DNA from: Robiginitalea aestuariiviva
GTDB lineage: Bacteria > Bacteroidota > Bacteroidia > Flavobacteriales > Flavobacteriaceae
Assembly: GCF_029537735.1 (NCBI RefSeq)
Contig: NZ_JARPUQ010000002.1
Coordinates: 798,240 to 862,239 of the forward strand
Length of the DNA stretch: 64,000 nucleotides
Reading direction: 5' to 3'
The notes beneath the pieces were generated by a model that saw nothing but the letters and a program-made list of their open reading frames with translations, did not search any database and was not told where the DNA came from. Positions 42,158 through 50,943 of this stretch are shown here, one piece after another. A program made the position numbers and the translations under genes. How positions within the stretch are numbered: the stretch's first letter is position 1; each line of letters starts with the position of its first letter.

Positions 42158-44887
42158 TCAGGCTTCGGCGGCCAGGGCGGCCTGTGCGGCCGCTACCCGT
42201 GCAATCGGTACGCGGTAGGGGGAACAGCTCACGTAATCCATCCCTACCTGCTCGCAGAAGGCGATGGACTGGGGTTCGCCCCCGTGTTCGCCGCAGATCC
42301 CGACTTTCAGGCCCGGATGGGCTTCCCGTCCTTTCTCGGTGCCCAGCTGTACCAGCTGGCCAACGCCCTCGGCATCCAGCACTTCAAAGGGGTCGTGCTT
42401 CAGGATGCCTTTCTCCAGGTAAACCGGCAGGAATTTACCCGCATCGTCCCGGGAGTATCCAAAGGTCATCTGGGTGAGGTCATTGGTGCCAAAGGAGAAG
42501 AAGTCTGCTTCCCGGGCAATGGCGCCGGCCACCAGGGTAGCCCTGGGGGTTTCGATCATGGTGCCCACGGAGTATTCCACCCGGTCTTTCCGCTGGCGGA
42601 ACAGGGCTTCGGCCGTATGGTCAATGATGCGGCGCTGTTCCCGGAATTCGGCCACGGTGCCCACCAGGGGAACCATGATTTCCGGTTTCGCTTCAATCCC
42701 TTCCTGTTTCACATTCAGGGCCGCTTCCAGGATGGCGCGGGCCTGCATCTCGGTGATTTCCGGATAGGTGTTACCCAGGCGGCAGCCCCGGTGCCCCAGC
42801 ATGGGGTTGAATTCCTCCAGTTCAGACACCTTGGACTTTACAGCCGAAAGGGAAATGTGGAGGTCTTCGGCCAGCTCTTTCTGGGTGGCCAGCTGGTGGG
42901 GCACAAATTCGTGCAGGGGCGGGTCCAGCAACCGCACGGTTACCGGGAAGCCTTCCATGGCCCGGAAAATACCTTCAAAGTCGCTGCGCTGCATGGGCAG
43001 GAGCTCTTTCAGGGCCTGGCGGCGGCCTTTTACGGTATCTGCCAGGATCATTTCCCGCATGGCTTTAATCCGGTCCACTTCAAAGAACATGTGCTCGGTG
43101 CGGGTCAGGCCAATACCCAAGGCGCCAAAGCTGCGTGCAATCTCGGCATCCTTGGGGGTATCCGCATTGGTGCGCACTTTCAGGCGGGCGTATTTGTCTG
43201 TCAGGGTCATCAGCTCTGCAAATTCCCCGCTCAGTTCGGGTTCTTTGGTACCCACCTTGCCGTCCAGGATGTTCCCGGTAGAGCCGTTGATGGAAATCCA
43301 GTCGCCTTCGTGGTACAGGTGGTCTCCCACCTTCATGGTACGGTTCTTATAATCGATCTTCAGGGCGCCGGCGCCGGAAACGCAGCACTTGCCCATCCCG
43401 CGGGCCACCACGGCGGCGTGGGAGGTCATCCCGCCCCGGGCGGTTACGATACCGCGGGCCACGTTCATGCCTTCCACATCTTCGGGCGAGGTTTCCACCC
43501 GCACCAGGATGCTGTTTTTGTATTTGGTGGCTTCGTCTGCAAAGAACACGATCTGCCCTGTAGCCGCGCCCGGGGAGGCCGGCAGGCCCTGGGCTACCAC
43601 TTCGGCTTCCTTCAGGGCTTTGGGGTCAAAGATGGGGTGCAGCAACTCGTCCAGTTTAATGGGCTCGATGCGGTTCAGGGCGGTTTTCTCGTCAATCAGC
43701 CCTTCTTCCAGCAGGTCCATGGCAATTTTCACCATGGCCGCGCCGGTGCGTTTCCCGTTCCGGGTTTGAAGGATCCAGAGCTTGCCCTGTTGGATGGTGA
43801 ATTCCATATCCTGCATATCCTGGTAGTGGGTTTCCAGCATGTTCTGGTACTGGAAGAGTTCCTGGTAGATCTCCGGCATGAGTTCCTCCAGGGAAGGGTA
43901 GAGCTCCTTGCGCTGCTCTTCCTCGATCTGTGCCAGTTCGGCCCAGCGTTTGGACCCGAGCAGGGTGATCTGCTGGGGGGTACGCACCCCGGCTACCACG
44001 TCTTCGCCCTGGGCGTCAATCAGGTATTCCCCGTTGAATTTGTTTTCGCCTGTACCGGCATCGCGGGTAAAGCAAACCCCGGTCCCGGAATCGGACCCCA
44101 TGTTCCCGAAGACCATGGCCTGTACGTTAACGGCGGTACCCCAGTCTTCCGGGTAGCCGTGCATTTTACGGTAGTAGATGGCCCGGTCTCCGTTCCAGCT
44201 GTCAAATACAGCCAGGATGGCACCCCAAAGCTGGTCCCAGGGGTTGGTGGGGAAGGGTTTCCCGGTGCGTTTGCGCACGATTTCCTTAAAATCGAACACC
44301 AGGTCCTGCAGGTCCTGTACGGTAAACTGGGTATCCTGCTCTATCCGGCGTTTTTCCTTCAGGTTATCGATAATTTCCTCGAACGGGTCCAGGTCTTCCT
44401 TGGATTCGGGCTTCAGCCCCATCACCACGCTGCTGTACATCTGGATAAAGCGGCGGTAGGAATCCCATGCAAAACGATCGTTCCCGGTCATTTTGATAAC
44501 GCCCTCAATGGATTCGTCATTCAGTCCCAGGTTCAGGACGGTATCCATCATCCCGGGCATGGAGACCCGGGCCCCGGAACGCACGGAAATCAAAAGGGGG
44601 TTGTTGTCGTCCCCGAAAACAGCCCCCATGGTTTCTTCGATACTGTGAATGGCCTGACGGACTTCTTCCTCAATATGACTTATGACAGCTTCCGCTCCTT
44701 TTTCGGTGTAAAGGGTACACATTTCAGTGGTGATGGTGAATCCCGGCGGTACGGGGATTCCAATGCGGCTCATTTCGGCCAGGTTGGCGCCTTTGCCGCC
44801 CAAAAGGTTCTTCATTTCGCGGCTTCCGTCGGCTTTCTTGTTCCCGAAGGTATAGACGCTCATCTTTTTTTCCGTGATCGTTTTCAT
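42158..44887 (-). CDS. ppdK: Pyruvate, phosphate dikinase
   Basis: 909 residues, full family length. Converts pyruvate, ATP and phosphate to PEP, AMP and pyrophosphate (reversible). N-terminal nucleotide-binding domain starts NLLGGKGANLAEM; the central swivelling domain has the phosphorylated histidine in GGMTSHAAVVARG; the C-terminal PEP/pyruvate domain has GLTRTEHMFF, GTNDLTQMTFGYSRDD, and the catalytic cysteine in GICGEHGGEP. Start ATG 44887. A single-gene unit with a strong terminator. The - strand leader has only a near match (TACTTTTA) to the -7 box, about 55 bases upstream. Confidence 0.97.
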   Translation of the reverse strand: MKTITEKKMSVYTFGNKKADGSREMKNLLGGKGANLAEMSRIGIPVPPGFTITTEMCTLYTEKGAEAVISHIEEEVRQAIHSIEETMGAVFGDDNNPLLISVRSGARVSMPGMMDTVLNLGLNDESIEGVIKMTGNDRFAWDSYRRFIQMYSSVVMGLKPESKEDLDPFEEIIDNLKEKRRIEQDTQFTVQDLQDLVFDFKEIVRKRTGKPFPTNPWDQLWGAILAVFDSWNGDRAIYYRKMHGYPEDWGTAVNVQAMVFGNMGSDSGTGVCFTRDAGTGENKFNGEYLIDAQGEDVVAGVRTPQQITLLGSKRWAELAQIEEEQRKELYPSLEELMPEIYQELFQYQNMLETHYQDMQDMEFTIQQGKLWILQTRNGKRTGAAMVKIAMDLLEEGLIDEKTALNRIEPIKLDELLHPIFDPKALKEAEVVAQGLPASPGAATGQIVFFADEATKYKNSILVRVETSPEDVEGMNVARGIVTARGGMTSHAAVVARGMGKCCVSGAGALKIDYKNRTMKVGDHLYHEGDWISINGSTGNILDGKVGTKEPELSGEFAELMTLTDKYARLKVRTNADTPKDAEIARSFGALGIGLTRTEHMFFEVDRIKAMREMILADTVKGRRQALKELLPMQRSDFEGIFRAMEGFPVTVRLLDPPLHEFVPHQLATQKELAEDLHISLSAVKSKVSELEEFNPMLGHRGCRLGNTYPEITEMQARAILEAALNVKQEGIEAKPEIMVPLVGTVAEFREQRRIIDHTAEALFRQRKDRVEYSVGTMIETPRATLVAGAIAREADFFSFGTNDLTQMTFGYSRDDAGKFLPVYLEKGILKHDPFEVLDAEGVGQLVQLGTEKGREAHPGLKVGICGEHGGEPQSIAFCEQVGMDYVSCSPYRVPIARVAAAQAALAAEA

Positions 44888-45116
44888 AGGATTGGACTTA
44901 AGAAAAGTGGGTACGAATTCATTTCGTTCGATAAAAGTATGGGCTTCTCCCTGCGGGGAATATGATAAAAATCAGGAATGCCCTTTTCCGCGACCGGCCG
45001 CAGGAGCCATTGGAGGCTAATAAGGGACAAGGTCTGTTTCCTACGCGCGTATCCTTAATGCGCCGGCATGCAGGGGCTTTATCGCCCGCTGAATTTAAAA
45101 TTCTAAAAAAATTTTA

Positions 45117-45170
45117 GTAACCTATGTTACACAATATCAGGTAAATAGGTGTTTTACTGATATTTATCAG
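45117..45170 (+). promoter_or_regulatory. Two inverted repeats upstream of the YceI operon (candidate operators)
   Basis: The 334-base gap 44888-45221 between ppdK (-) and the YceI operon (+) holds GTAAC-CTAT-GTTAC (45117-45130) and CTGATA-TT-TATCAG (45157-45170). The first has the 5-4-5 spacing typical of Crp/Fnr-family sites; the second is a tight dyad. They precede the near -7 box CAACTTTG (45193-45200) by 62 and 22 bases. Nothing else was recognised in the gap, which otherwise drops to high AT near 45100. Confidence 0.4.
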
Positions 45171-45221
45171 CTTTTCCGATGTTTTCCGTACGCAACTTTG
45201 TCCTGTAAAATCAAAGCAATC

Positions 45222-45827
45222 ATGAAATCTCTGAATACCATCGTACCCACCGTTTCGAAAACCCTCTGGCTCCTGGCCGGTTGCCTGCTGCTCCAAACCG
45301 CAGGCTGGGGGCAGCAGTACCGGATACAGAACCAGAAAGAAGACCTCCTGGTAACGGGCACCTCCACCCTCCACGATTGGGAGATCACGGCCGAGAGCAA
45401 GACCGGTACCCTGCAGCTGGACGCCACCGGGGAATTGCCCGCCATCACTAAACTGGACCTTAGCGTGGAGGCCGAAAGCCTGAAAAGCGGGAAGGAAAGT
45501 ATGGACAACAATACGTACAAGGCGTTAAACACCAAGTCCTACAAGCAAATCCGCTTCCAGCTGGACCGCATGTCCAAAATCGAGATCGTGGCCGCTTCCG
45601 GCAACCGGTATAAAGCCACCCTGCACGGCAAACTCACCATTGCGGGCAAAACCCGGGACATTGACCTGGAATGCCAGCTTACCCTTACCGACAGCCAAAT
45701 TGTGCTGAAAGGTGCCAAACCCCTGCTAATGACCGATTTCGGGATCGACCCCCCGAAAGCCCTCTTAGGAACCATAAAAACCGGCGATCAGATCGAAATC
45801 CTGTTCAACACGGTCTGGACCCGATAA
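45222..45827 (+). CDS. YceI-family periplasmic protein (first of two)
   Basis: 201 residues from ATG 45222; the in-frame TTG at 45198 lies in the promoter-like sequence and was rejected. Signal peptide ends near GWGQQ (about residue 30). The mature part is a YceI-like lipocalin barrel: VTGTSTLHDWEI at the start, KSYKQIRFQLD, HGKLTIAGKTRDIDLE, and a C-terminal MTDFGIDPPKALLGTIKTGDQIEI. YceI proteins bind isoprenoid or similar hydrophobic molecules in the periplasm. It leads an operon with a porin (27-base gap) and a second YceI gene. Confidence 0.92.
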   Translation: MKSLNTIVPTVSKTLWLLAGCLLLQTAGWGQQYRIQNQKEDLLVTGTSTLHDWEITAESKTGTLQLDATGELPAITKLDLSVEAESLKSGKESMDNNTYKALNTKSYKQIRFQLDRMSKIEIVAASGNRYKATLHGKLTIAGKTRDIDLECQLTLTDSQIVLKGAKPLLMTDFGIDPPKALLGTIKTGDQIEILFNTVWTR

Positions 45828-45854
45828 CTTTAATACTCATCTTTAAAACCATTC

Positions 45855-47123
45855 ATGATGAAAACGTTCGCTCAATTTTCGCTCTATGTCTTCGCCCTAT
45901 TATTCGGCTTATCCGCGTGGGGGCAGAACAGAAACCTCGATAACTTCAGGTCTCCGGATAAAGACGGTATCAATGTCTTCGAGGCCCCTAAAGACAGCAT
46001 GCTGACCTTTGACGGTGTCAAAGTACGCGTGGGGGGATCGTCCACCCTGCAATTCCAGGGCCTCAACCACGAAAACTCCGGTGCTGTGGAATTAATCGAG
46101 ATCGGGGACAACTTTAACCTGGCAACCGCCAACCTGGACCTGGATGTAGCCCTGGCCAAAGGCGTTCGTATGCACCTGCGTACCTACCTGTCTTCCCGCC
46201 ACCACCCGGAACCCTATGTAAAGGGCGGGTACTTCCAAATTGACAACCTGGACTTTATCAGCCCCGGGTTTATGGAAGAAGCCATGAAACACCTGACCAT
46301 TAAGGTGGGTCATATGGAGAATAACTACGGGGATGCCCACTTCCGCCGCAGCGACAACTCCCAGACCATGTACAACCCCTTTGTAGGCAACCTGATTATG
46401 GACGGCTTTACCACGGAAGTAGGTGCCGAGCTCTATTACCGCGGCAATACTGGCTTCTTTACCATGTTCGGTCTTTCCAACGGGAAACTGAACCAGGCCG
46501 TAAGCAGCCCGGGCGAAACCGGAGCCTCCATCCTGGCCAAACTCGGGTATGATAAGCAGATTTCAGACGACTTCCGCTTCCGCCTGACCGGTTCCATGTA
46601 CAGCACAGGAAATGCAGCCCGCGTGTACCTGTACACTGCAGACCGCACCGGTTCCCGCTACTACCTGGTGATGGAAGACACCGATGCACGCGCCTCCAGC
46701 CAATTCCGGTCTGGTCGTTACGACCCGGGCTTCCGCAATGAGATCACTGCCTTTATGATCAACCCGTTCTTTAAATACCGCGGCCTGGAGTTCTTTGGAA
46801 CCATAGAAGCCGTTAAGGGTAAGGCCGATGCTGAAACCAGCAAGCGTTCTGCCACCCAGATTGCGGGAGAACTGATCTACCGCTTTGGCAACAATGAGAA
46901 TTTCTACATCGGAACCCGCTACAATACCGTTAGCAATGAGGAAGCCTCCGGTGACGACATTACCATAGACCGCTTCCAGCTGGGTGCAGGAGCCTTCCTG
47001 ACCAAGAACATCCTCACCAAAATTGAGTATGTGAACCAGCAGTACGACGGATTTGACGCTGCCAGCATCTTTAACGAAGGTGCCTTTAAGGGTGTCATGC
47101 TCGAAGCTGTGATTAGTTTCTAA
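45855..47123 (+). CDS. Outer-membrane porin-like protein
   Basis: 422 residues with a signal peptide (cut near SAWGQN, about residue 25) and a long series of amphipathic beta strands rich in Tyr, Phe and Gly, ending in the aromatic C-terminal VMLEAVISF that marks outer-membrane barrels. It resembles phosphate-selective porin O/P-type proteins in length and strand pattern, but I see no substrate-defining motif. Start may be either of two adjacent ATGs. Sandwiched between two YceI genes, which suggests a shared role in taking up or storing a small hydrophobic compound. Confidence 0.82.
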   Translation: MMKTFAQFSLYVFALLFGLSAWGQNRNLDNFRSPDKDGINVFEAPKDSMLTFDGVKVRVGGSSTLQFQGLNHENSGAVELIEIGDNFNLATANLDLDVALAKGVRMHLRTYLSSRHHPEPYVKGGYFQIDNLDFISPGFMEEAMKHLTIKVGHMENNYGDAHFRRSDNSQTMYNPFVGNLIMDGFTTEVGAELYYRGNTGFFTMFGLSNGKLNQAVSSPGETGASILAKLGYDKQISDDFRFRLTGSMYSTGNAARVYLYTADRTGSRYYLVMEDTDARASSQFRSGRYDPGFRNEITAFMINPFFKYRGLEFFGTIEAVKGKADAETSKRSATQIAGELIYRFGNNENFYIGTRYNTVSNEEASGDDITIDRFQLGAGAFLTKNILTKIEYVNQQYDGFDAASIFNEGAFKGVMLEAVISF

Positions 47124-47140
47124 TTGTTTATCTTCAACTT

Positions 47141-47173
47141 CCCCGGGGTTGTCTTCCGCAACCCCGGGGTTTT
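47141..47173 (+). terminator. Strong hairpin between porin and second YceI gene
   Basis: CCCCGGGGTTG-tcttccg-CAACCCCGGGG is an 11-base perfect stem, followed by TTTTG. It lies 18 bases after the porin stop and 18 bases before the next ATG. The short T-tract suggests partial termination or mRNA 3'-end protection within the operon. Confidence 0.65.
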
Positions 47174-47190
47174 GAAATTCAGGGAGTACC

Positions 47191-47838
47191 ATGTTTACCA
47201 CCGCTCAAATAGCCCGAATGTTTATCCTGCTCCTGATAGCGGGATTGCCTTTTTCCCTCCGCAAGGCGGACCGGGAAATCCGCGTTCAGGTCTTGCCCGA
47301 AAGCCGGGTGGTGATCCATGGGACCTCTAACCTTACCGGGTTTTCCTGCAGCTATATGCCCGAGAAAATCGCCACGGCCCTGCCGGTGCGATACAGTGAA
47401 ACCGAATCCCGTTATGTGTTTGAACACGCCCGCCTGAAATTGCGCAACGACTGTTTTGATTGCGGGGGGCGCATGATCAACCGGGATTTCAGGGAAATGC
47501 TGCTTACGGAAGACTACCCGCACGTGCAACTGGACCTCCGCTATGTGGATGCGGATGCCGCGGGTTCCGGGCAGGTACGCGCCGGGATTGGGGTAACCCT
47601 GGCCGGCAAGACCCGCACCTACGATATTATCCTGAAATGCGACCAGACAGATCAATGGTGTATTAGCGGGGAATTGCCCATGAAGCTTAGTGATTTTGGC
47701 CTGGAGCCGCCCCGCAAGGTGCTGGGCATGATTCGCGTGGACGACCAGATTCGCGTAAATCTGAACATCCTTTTGCAGTTTTCTGCCGCCACCAGTTTAC
47801 TTTCCGATACAGAAGTTGGCGAAAATATTACCGAGTAA
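47191..47838 (+). CDS. YceI-family protein (second of two)
   Basis: 215 residues with an N-terminal hydrophobic segment (MFILLLIAGLPFSL) and a YceI-like body: VVIHGTSNLTGFSC, MINRDFREMLL, HVQLDLRYVD, GVTLAGKTRTYDI, and MKLSDFGLEPPRKVLGMIRVDDQI, which parallels the end of the first YceI protein. It contains four cysteines in the first half, absent from the first copy. An AGGGAG ribosome-binding site precedes ATG 47191. Its last 42 bases overlap the 3' end of mnmE on the opposite strand. Confidence 0.85.
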   Translation: MFTTAQIARMFILLLIAGLPFSLRKADREIRVQVLPESRVVIHGTSNLTGFSCSYMPEKIATALPVRYSETESRYVFEHARLKLRNDCFDCGGRMINRDFREMLLTEDYPHVQLDLRYVDADAAGSGQVRAGIGVTLAGKTRTYDIILKCDQTDQWCISGELPMKLSDFGLEPPRKVLGMIRVDDQIRVNLNILLQFSAATSLLSDTEVGENITE

Positions 47839-49188
47839 ATCGTCTGTGGTAATCTCTCCAGTTATGGCCCCCAGGTGGAAGAGGGCCTCATTGATATCTA
47901 CGGAAACCAGGTCCGACGGCACGCCTGCGGCCATCCCTTCCTTAATGTGGTCCACGGCCTGTAACGCCTGGCCGAGCGCCTGGTAATGGCGGGAATTACT
48001 GACTACCGGATCATTGGCCTGCAGGGCCCCGGTACTGACCAGCCCCAGTAACCGTTCCTTTAACGCTTCCACGCCTTCCCCGTCCCGGGCCGAGAGGAAG
48101 TGGGCCTCGGGCAAAGTGGCCGTGATTTGTTCCCGCTGCGCTTTTGTTAGCTGGTCTGCCTTGTTCGCCAGCACCAGCACCGGCTTTTCCGGGTATTGTG
48201 CCAGCAGGGCGTCCGCCTCCTTCCGGGCTGCCTCAAGGGCCGAACCTTCCAGCAGGGTTCCATCGGTCATATAGGCAATAATGCGGGCCTGCCCCAGCTT
48301 CTCATAGGTCTTGCGGATTCCGATGCTTTCAATCTGGTCTTCCGTCTGGCGGATGCCCGCTGTATCGATAAAACGGAACCCGATGCCCCCCAGCACCATA
48401 TCGTCCTCAATGGCGTCGCGGGTGGTACCGGCGATGTCGCTCACAATGGCCCGTTCCTCCTCCAGGAGGGTGTTCAGCAGGGTGCTCTTGCCTACGTTGG
48501 GTTGCCCGGCAATGGCTACGGGGATCCCCTTTTTGATTGCATTGCCCGTGGCAAAGGAGTCGATGAGTTTTTTCAGCAGGTCCGAGATCTCATCCAGCAG
48601 GGCCGTAAAGGCACCTCGGTCTGCAAATTCCACATCCTCCCCGGAAAAATCCAACTCCAGGGTAATGAGGGAGGCAAAGTGGATCAGTTGGTCCCGCAGT
48701 TCCTTGATGCGGGAACTGTAGCCCCCGCGCATCTGCTGCAGGGCAATCTGGTGGCTGGCCTGGTTTTCAGAGGCGATCAGGTCGGCCACGGCCTCGGCCT
48801 GGCTCAGGTCCATCTTCCCGTGCAAAAAAGCCCGCAGGGTGAATTCCCCGGCCTGGGCCATCCGGCACCCTGCATCCAGGAACCCGTTCAATACGGCCTG
48901 CTGGATAAAGGGCGAGCCGTGGCAGGAGATTTCCACCACATCCTCCCCGGTATAGGATCTGGGGCCCCGGAACACGGTGGCCAGCACTTCGTCCAGCATA
49001 CGCTCTCCGAAATACAGGTGCCCCAGGTGTACCGTATGCCCAGGGCAGGACTCCAGGGGTTTTCCGCTGGCCGCCCGAAAATGGGACGCTGCCAGGGCAA
49101 TAGCTCCGGGCCCGGAAAGGCGCATGACGGCTATGGCCCCGGTTCCCGGGGGCGTGGCAAGGGCAATGATGGTATCGTTCTCCAGCAT
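47797..49188 (-). CDS. mnmE: tRNA modification GTPase MnmE
   Basis: 463 residues from ATG 49188, the usual family length; an open frame continues to 49506 but has no similarity. N-terminal formyl-THF-binding domain begins DTIIALATPPGTGAIAVMRLSG. The GTPase domain inserted in a helical domain has AIAGQPNVGKSTLLN (P-loop), IAGTTRD (switch), DTAGIR and NKAD. It ends in the invariant FCIGK, whose cysteine is needed for function. With MnmG it makes the 5-carboxymethylaminomethyl group on U34 of certain tRNAs. The -7 box at 49223-49230 gives a leader of about 30 bases. Confidence 0.97.
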   Translation of the reverse strand: MLENDTIIALATPPGTGAIAVMRLSGPGAIALAASHFRAASGKPLESCPGHTVHLGHLYFGERMLDEVLATVFRGPRSYTGEDVVEISCHGSPFIQQAVLNGFLDAGCRMAQAGEFTLRAFLHGKMDLSQAEAVADLIASENQASHQIALQQMRGGYSSRIKELRDQLIHFASLITLELDFSGEDVEFADRGAFTALLDEISDLLKKLIDSFATGNAIKKGIPVAIAGQPNVGKSTLLNTLLEEERAIVSDIAGTTRDAIEDDMVLGGIGFRFIDTAGIRQTEDQIESIGIRKTYEKLGQARIIAYMTDGTLLEGSALEAARKEADALLAQYPEKPVLVLANKADQLTKAQREQITATLPEAHFLSARDGEGVEALKERLLGLVSTGALQANDPVVSNSRHYQALGQALQAVDHIKEGMAAGVPSDLVSVDINEALFHLGAITGEITTDDLLGNIFANFCIGK

Positions 49189-49222
49189 GGGCGTGGGAAG
49201 GTCCGAAATGCAGCCTTCGCTG

Positions 49223-49230
49223 CAAAAGTA
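49223..49230 (-). promoter_or_regulatory. -7 box (TACTTTTG) for mnmE
   Basis: Exact TAnnTTTG on the - strand, 34 bases before ATG 49188. It falls inside the longer open frame, which supports the shorter start. No clear -33 TTG. Confidence 0.55.
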
Positions 49231-49320
49231 CGACGAATCCCAGAATACGGGGGTTCCTGCCGCGTGTAACAAAAGGGATGGTCTGGCGACCAATGAGGTG
49301 CAACTAAAACCGATACTGCT

Positions 49321-49683
49321 ATGGAAGTGATCTCTAAACCCGCCCTTCGCCAGGACCGGCCTTTTCTGACCCTGACCCACCTGAGCCAGCTGCTCTCCTA
49401 TGTGATCGGCTTCGGGGGCCTTATTGTGCCCCTGGTGATCTGGCTTTCCGCCCGCCATCGCGTGGAGGATCTGGACGAACACGGCAAGGCCATCATCAGC
49501 CTGCAACTGAGTCTCCTGGTCTATGTGTTCCTGAGTATCCCGGCCATCCTCCTGCTGGGCCTGGGTATCCTTACCCTGATTGGCACGGGTATCCTGGGCT
49601 TTGTACTGCCCATTGTGAATGCGGTACGTGCCAGTAACGGGGAAGCCCCAAGTTATTTTATGACCATTCCGTTCCTCAAGTAG
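49321..49683 (+). CDS. DUF4870 (Tic20-like) membrane protein
   Basis: 120 residues. Begins with a short soluble part, then LTHLSQLLSYVIGFGGLIVPLVIWL, a loop with the DEHGKAIISLQLSLLVY segment, and two further hydrophobic spans ending near IVNAVRASNGE. This order (three spans, a conserved Asn/His-Gly-Lys loop) is the DUF4870 pattern. Small inner-membrane protein of unknown function. Stands divergent from mnmE and ends 15 bases from the convergent FemAB/CelD-like gene. Confidence 0.88.
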   Translation: MEVISKPALRQDRPFLTLTHLSQLLSYVIGFGGLIVPLVIWLSARHRVEDLDEHGKAIISLQLSLLVYVFLSIPAILLLGLGILTLIGTGILGFVLPIVNAVRASNGEAPSYFMTIPFLK

Positions 49684-49698
49684 GAGCCCGGCGATACC

Positions 49699-50943
49699 TC
49701 AGGCTTTAAATTGGACCCGGCAGGTAGCCTGCCGGCCGTCAATATAGTATTCCGGTTTTGCACCCTCCGTTTTATACAGGGAGAGGCCTGATACAGGCTG
49801 CTGATAGTGGTAGGCATACTGGAATAATGCAGGGCGCAGTTTCCGGATTTCTTTCTCGGACAAGTCCGGGCTTGCGGACCCTGACAGTTCCTGTGCCAGC
49901 AACTGCAGCCGGGGGGGTGGCTGCTCTTTTCCGGGGGAACCAATCCCTTTAAACCGGTGGTACCAGGTGTTTATTCCCCACTGCCGCAGTTTCCCGTAAA
50001 CCCGGAATGCCAGGTGCAGGGCCCCGCCCAGCGCGGTAGCCCGTACAGACCTGGGGTCATACCAGACATGGTACTGGAAAGCGTATTTCCGCGTGGCCCA
50101 GCGCGCTTTGTAGTCGTAATGGCCTTTGGAAAAGTCCAGGGCCTCCAAACCCTGGCTGTAAGACCACTCCAAAGCCCACTGGGTGAGTACATGCCCGGGG
50201 TTGAACAGGGCGTAATCCGGGTCGAAGGCGGGAATGGCTGAAACCAGGCGCCTGCCGTGGAGGTAGAATAACCCTATAGCTGCAGGTTCCCCGTTGGCCT
50301 CCACCACCATCAGTACGGCTTTCCCCTCCTGGATCATTTCGGGTACGGCCTCCCGGATTACCCGGAAGTTGTCTGCATCCAAAAAGGGGTGGGAGGAGGA
50401 ATGCCCCTGGGCGCGTTTTTGCAACAGAAGCTGCAGGTCTTCCAGGGTTTGATCTATGTCTTTTTGGGTTTCGGCCTGGCCAAAGCGTACCCGGTAGTCC
50501 ACGTCAAAGGCTATTTCCAGGCGTTTCCGGGCGCGCGTAATCCCCCGGCGGCTTTTAGGCCGGATAACCTTCCGCATAAAGGTTTCCGCATCGGCATACC
50601 CCCCCAATTCGGCGATATAGCCCGGGTAGGGGGTACTTACCCTGCACCGCAGCGGGAAGCCTTTGGGGGGAGCAGGACGTTCCCATTCCGGGACGTCAAA
50701 AACCAGGAGTACTTTTTTGCGGAGGGTCCGGTCTGCCGGGGCGTGTGCCAGGGTGTAGGAGTTGCCTGCCGTTAGTCTGTTGCCCGTACTGAGGAAAAGG
50801 GGGCCCAGCCTACGGTAAAAGGAAATCCCCTGAAAGCCCCTGAAGAGTACAGCCTTTCCCTGCGGCCGGAAGTTTCTGAGCCAGGCCTCCCGATAGGCCG
50901 GATGTAAAAAGGGGTTGTGTTCCGATGATGGTGCCTCAGCCAT
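49699..50943 (-). CDS. FemAB/CelD-like GNAT-superfamily acyltransferase
   Basis: 414 residues from ATG 50943, which overlaps the stop of the gene before it by 8 bases; the frame is open further to 51153 but there it shadows that gene. It has a central stretch like the BcsL/CelD acetyltransferase group: AVLMVVEANGEPAAIGLFYLHGRRLVSAI, FNPGHVLTQWALEWSYSQGLEALDFSKGHYDYKARWA, a near match to the pattern in the next gene (YSPGRLMFLYQLEWCYAHKYRLIDTG). So the two are paralogues. The role is unknown, but such proteins acylate extracellular glycans or lipids. Confidence 0.78.
   Translation of the reverse strand: MAEAPSSEHNPFLHPAYREAWLRNFRPQGKAVLFRGFQGISFYRRLGPLFLSTGNRLTAGNSYTLAHAPADRTLRKKVLLVFDVPEWERPAPPKGFPLRCRVSTPYPGYIAELGGYADAETFMRKVIRPKSRRGITRARKRLEIAFDVDYRVRFGQAETQKDIDQTLEDLQLLLQKRAQGHSSSHPFLDADNFRVIREAVPEMIQEGKAVLMVVEANGEPAAIGLFYLHGRRLVSAIPAFDPDYALFNPGHVLTQWALEWSYSQGLEALDFSKGHYDYKARWATRKYAFQYHVWYDPRSVRATALGGALHLAFRVYGKLRQWGINTWYHRFKGIGSPGKEQPPPRLQLLAQELSGSASPDLSEKEIRKLRPALFQYAYHYQQPVSGLSLYKTEGAKPEYYIDGRQATCRVQFKA

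Noticed and set aside
42152-44965. 937-codon open frame on the + strand opposite ppdK
   Set aside because: It is the antisense shadow of a GC-rich real gene. Its translation is rich in Gly, His and Pro without domains, and the - strand product is unmistakably PpdK.
45117-45130. GTAAC-N4-GTTAC as an NtcA site
   Set aside because: It fits GTA-N8-TAC, but NtcA is cyanobacterial; a Crp/Fnr-family relative is more likely here.
49189-49506. 106-codon N-terminal extension of mnmE
   Set aside because: Lies upstream of the conserved MnmE start, contains the mnmE -7 box and overlaps the divergent DUF4870 gene.
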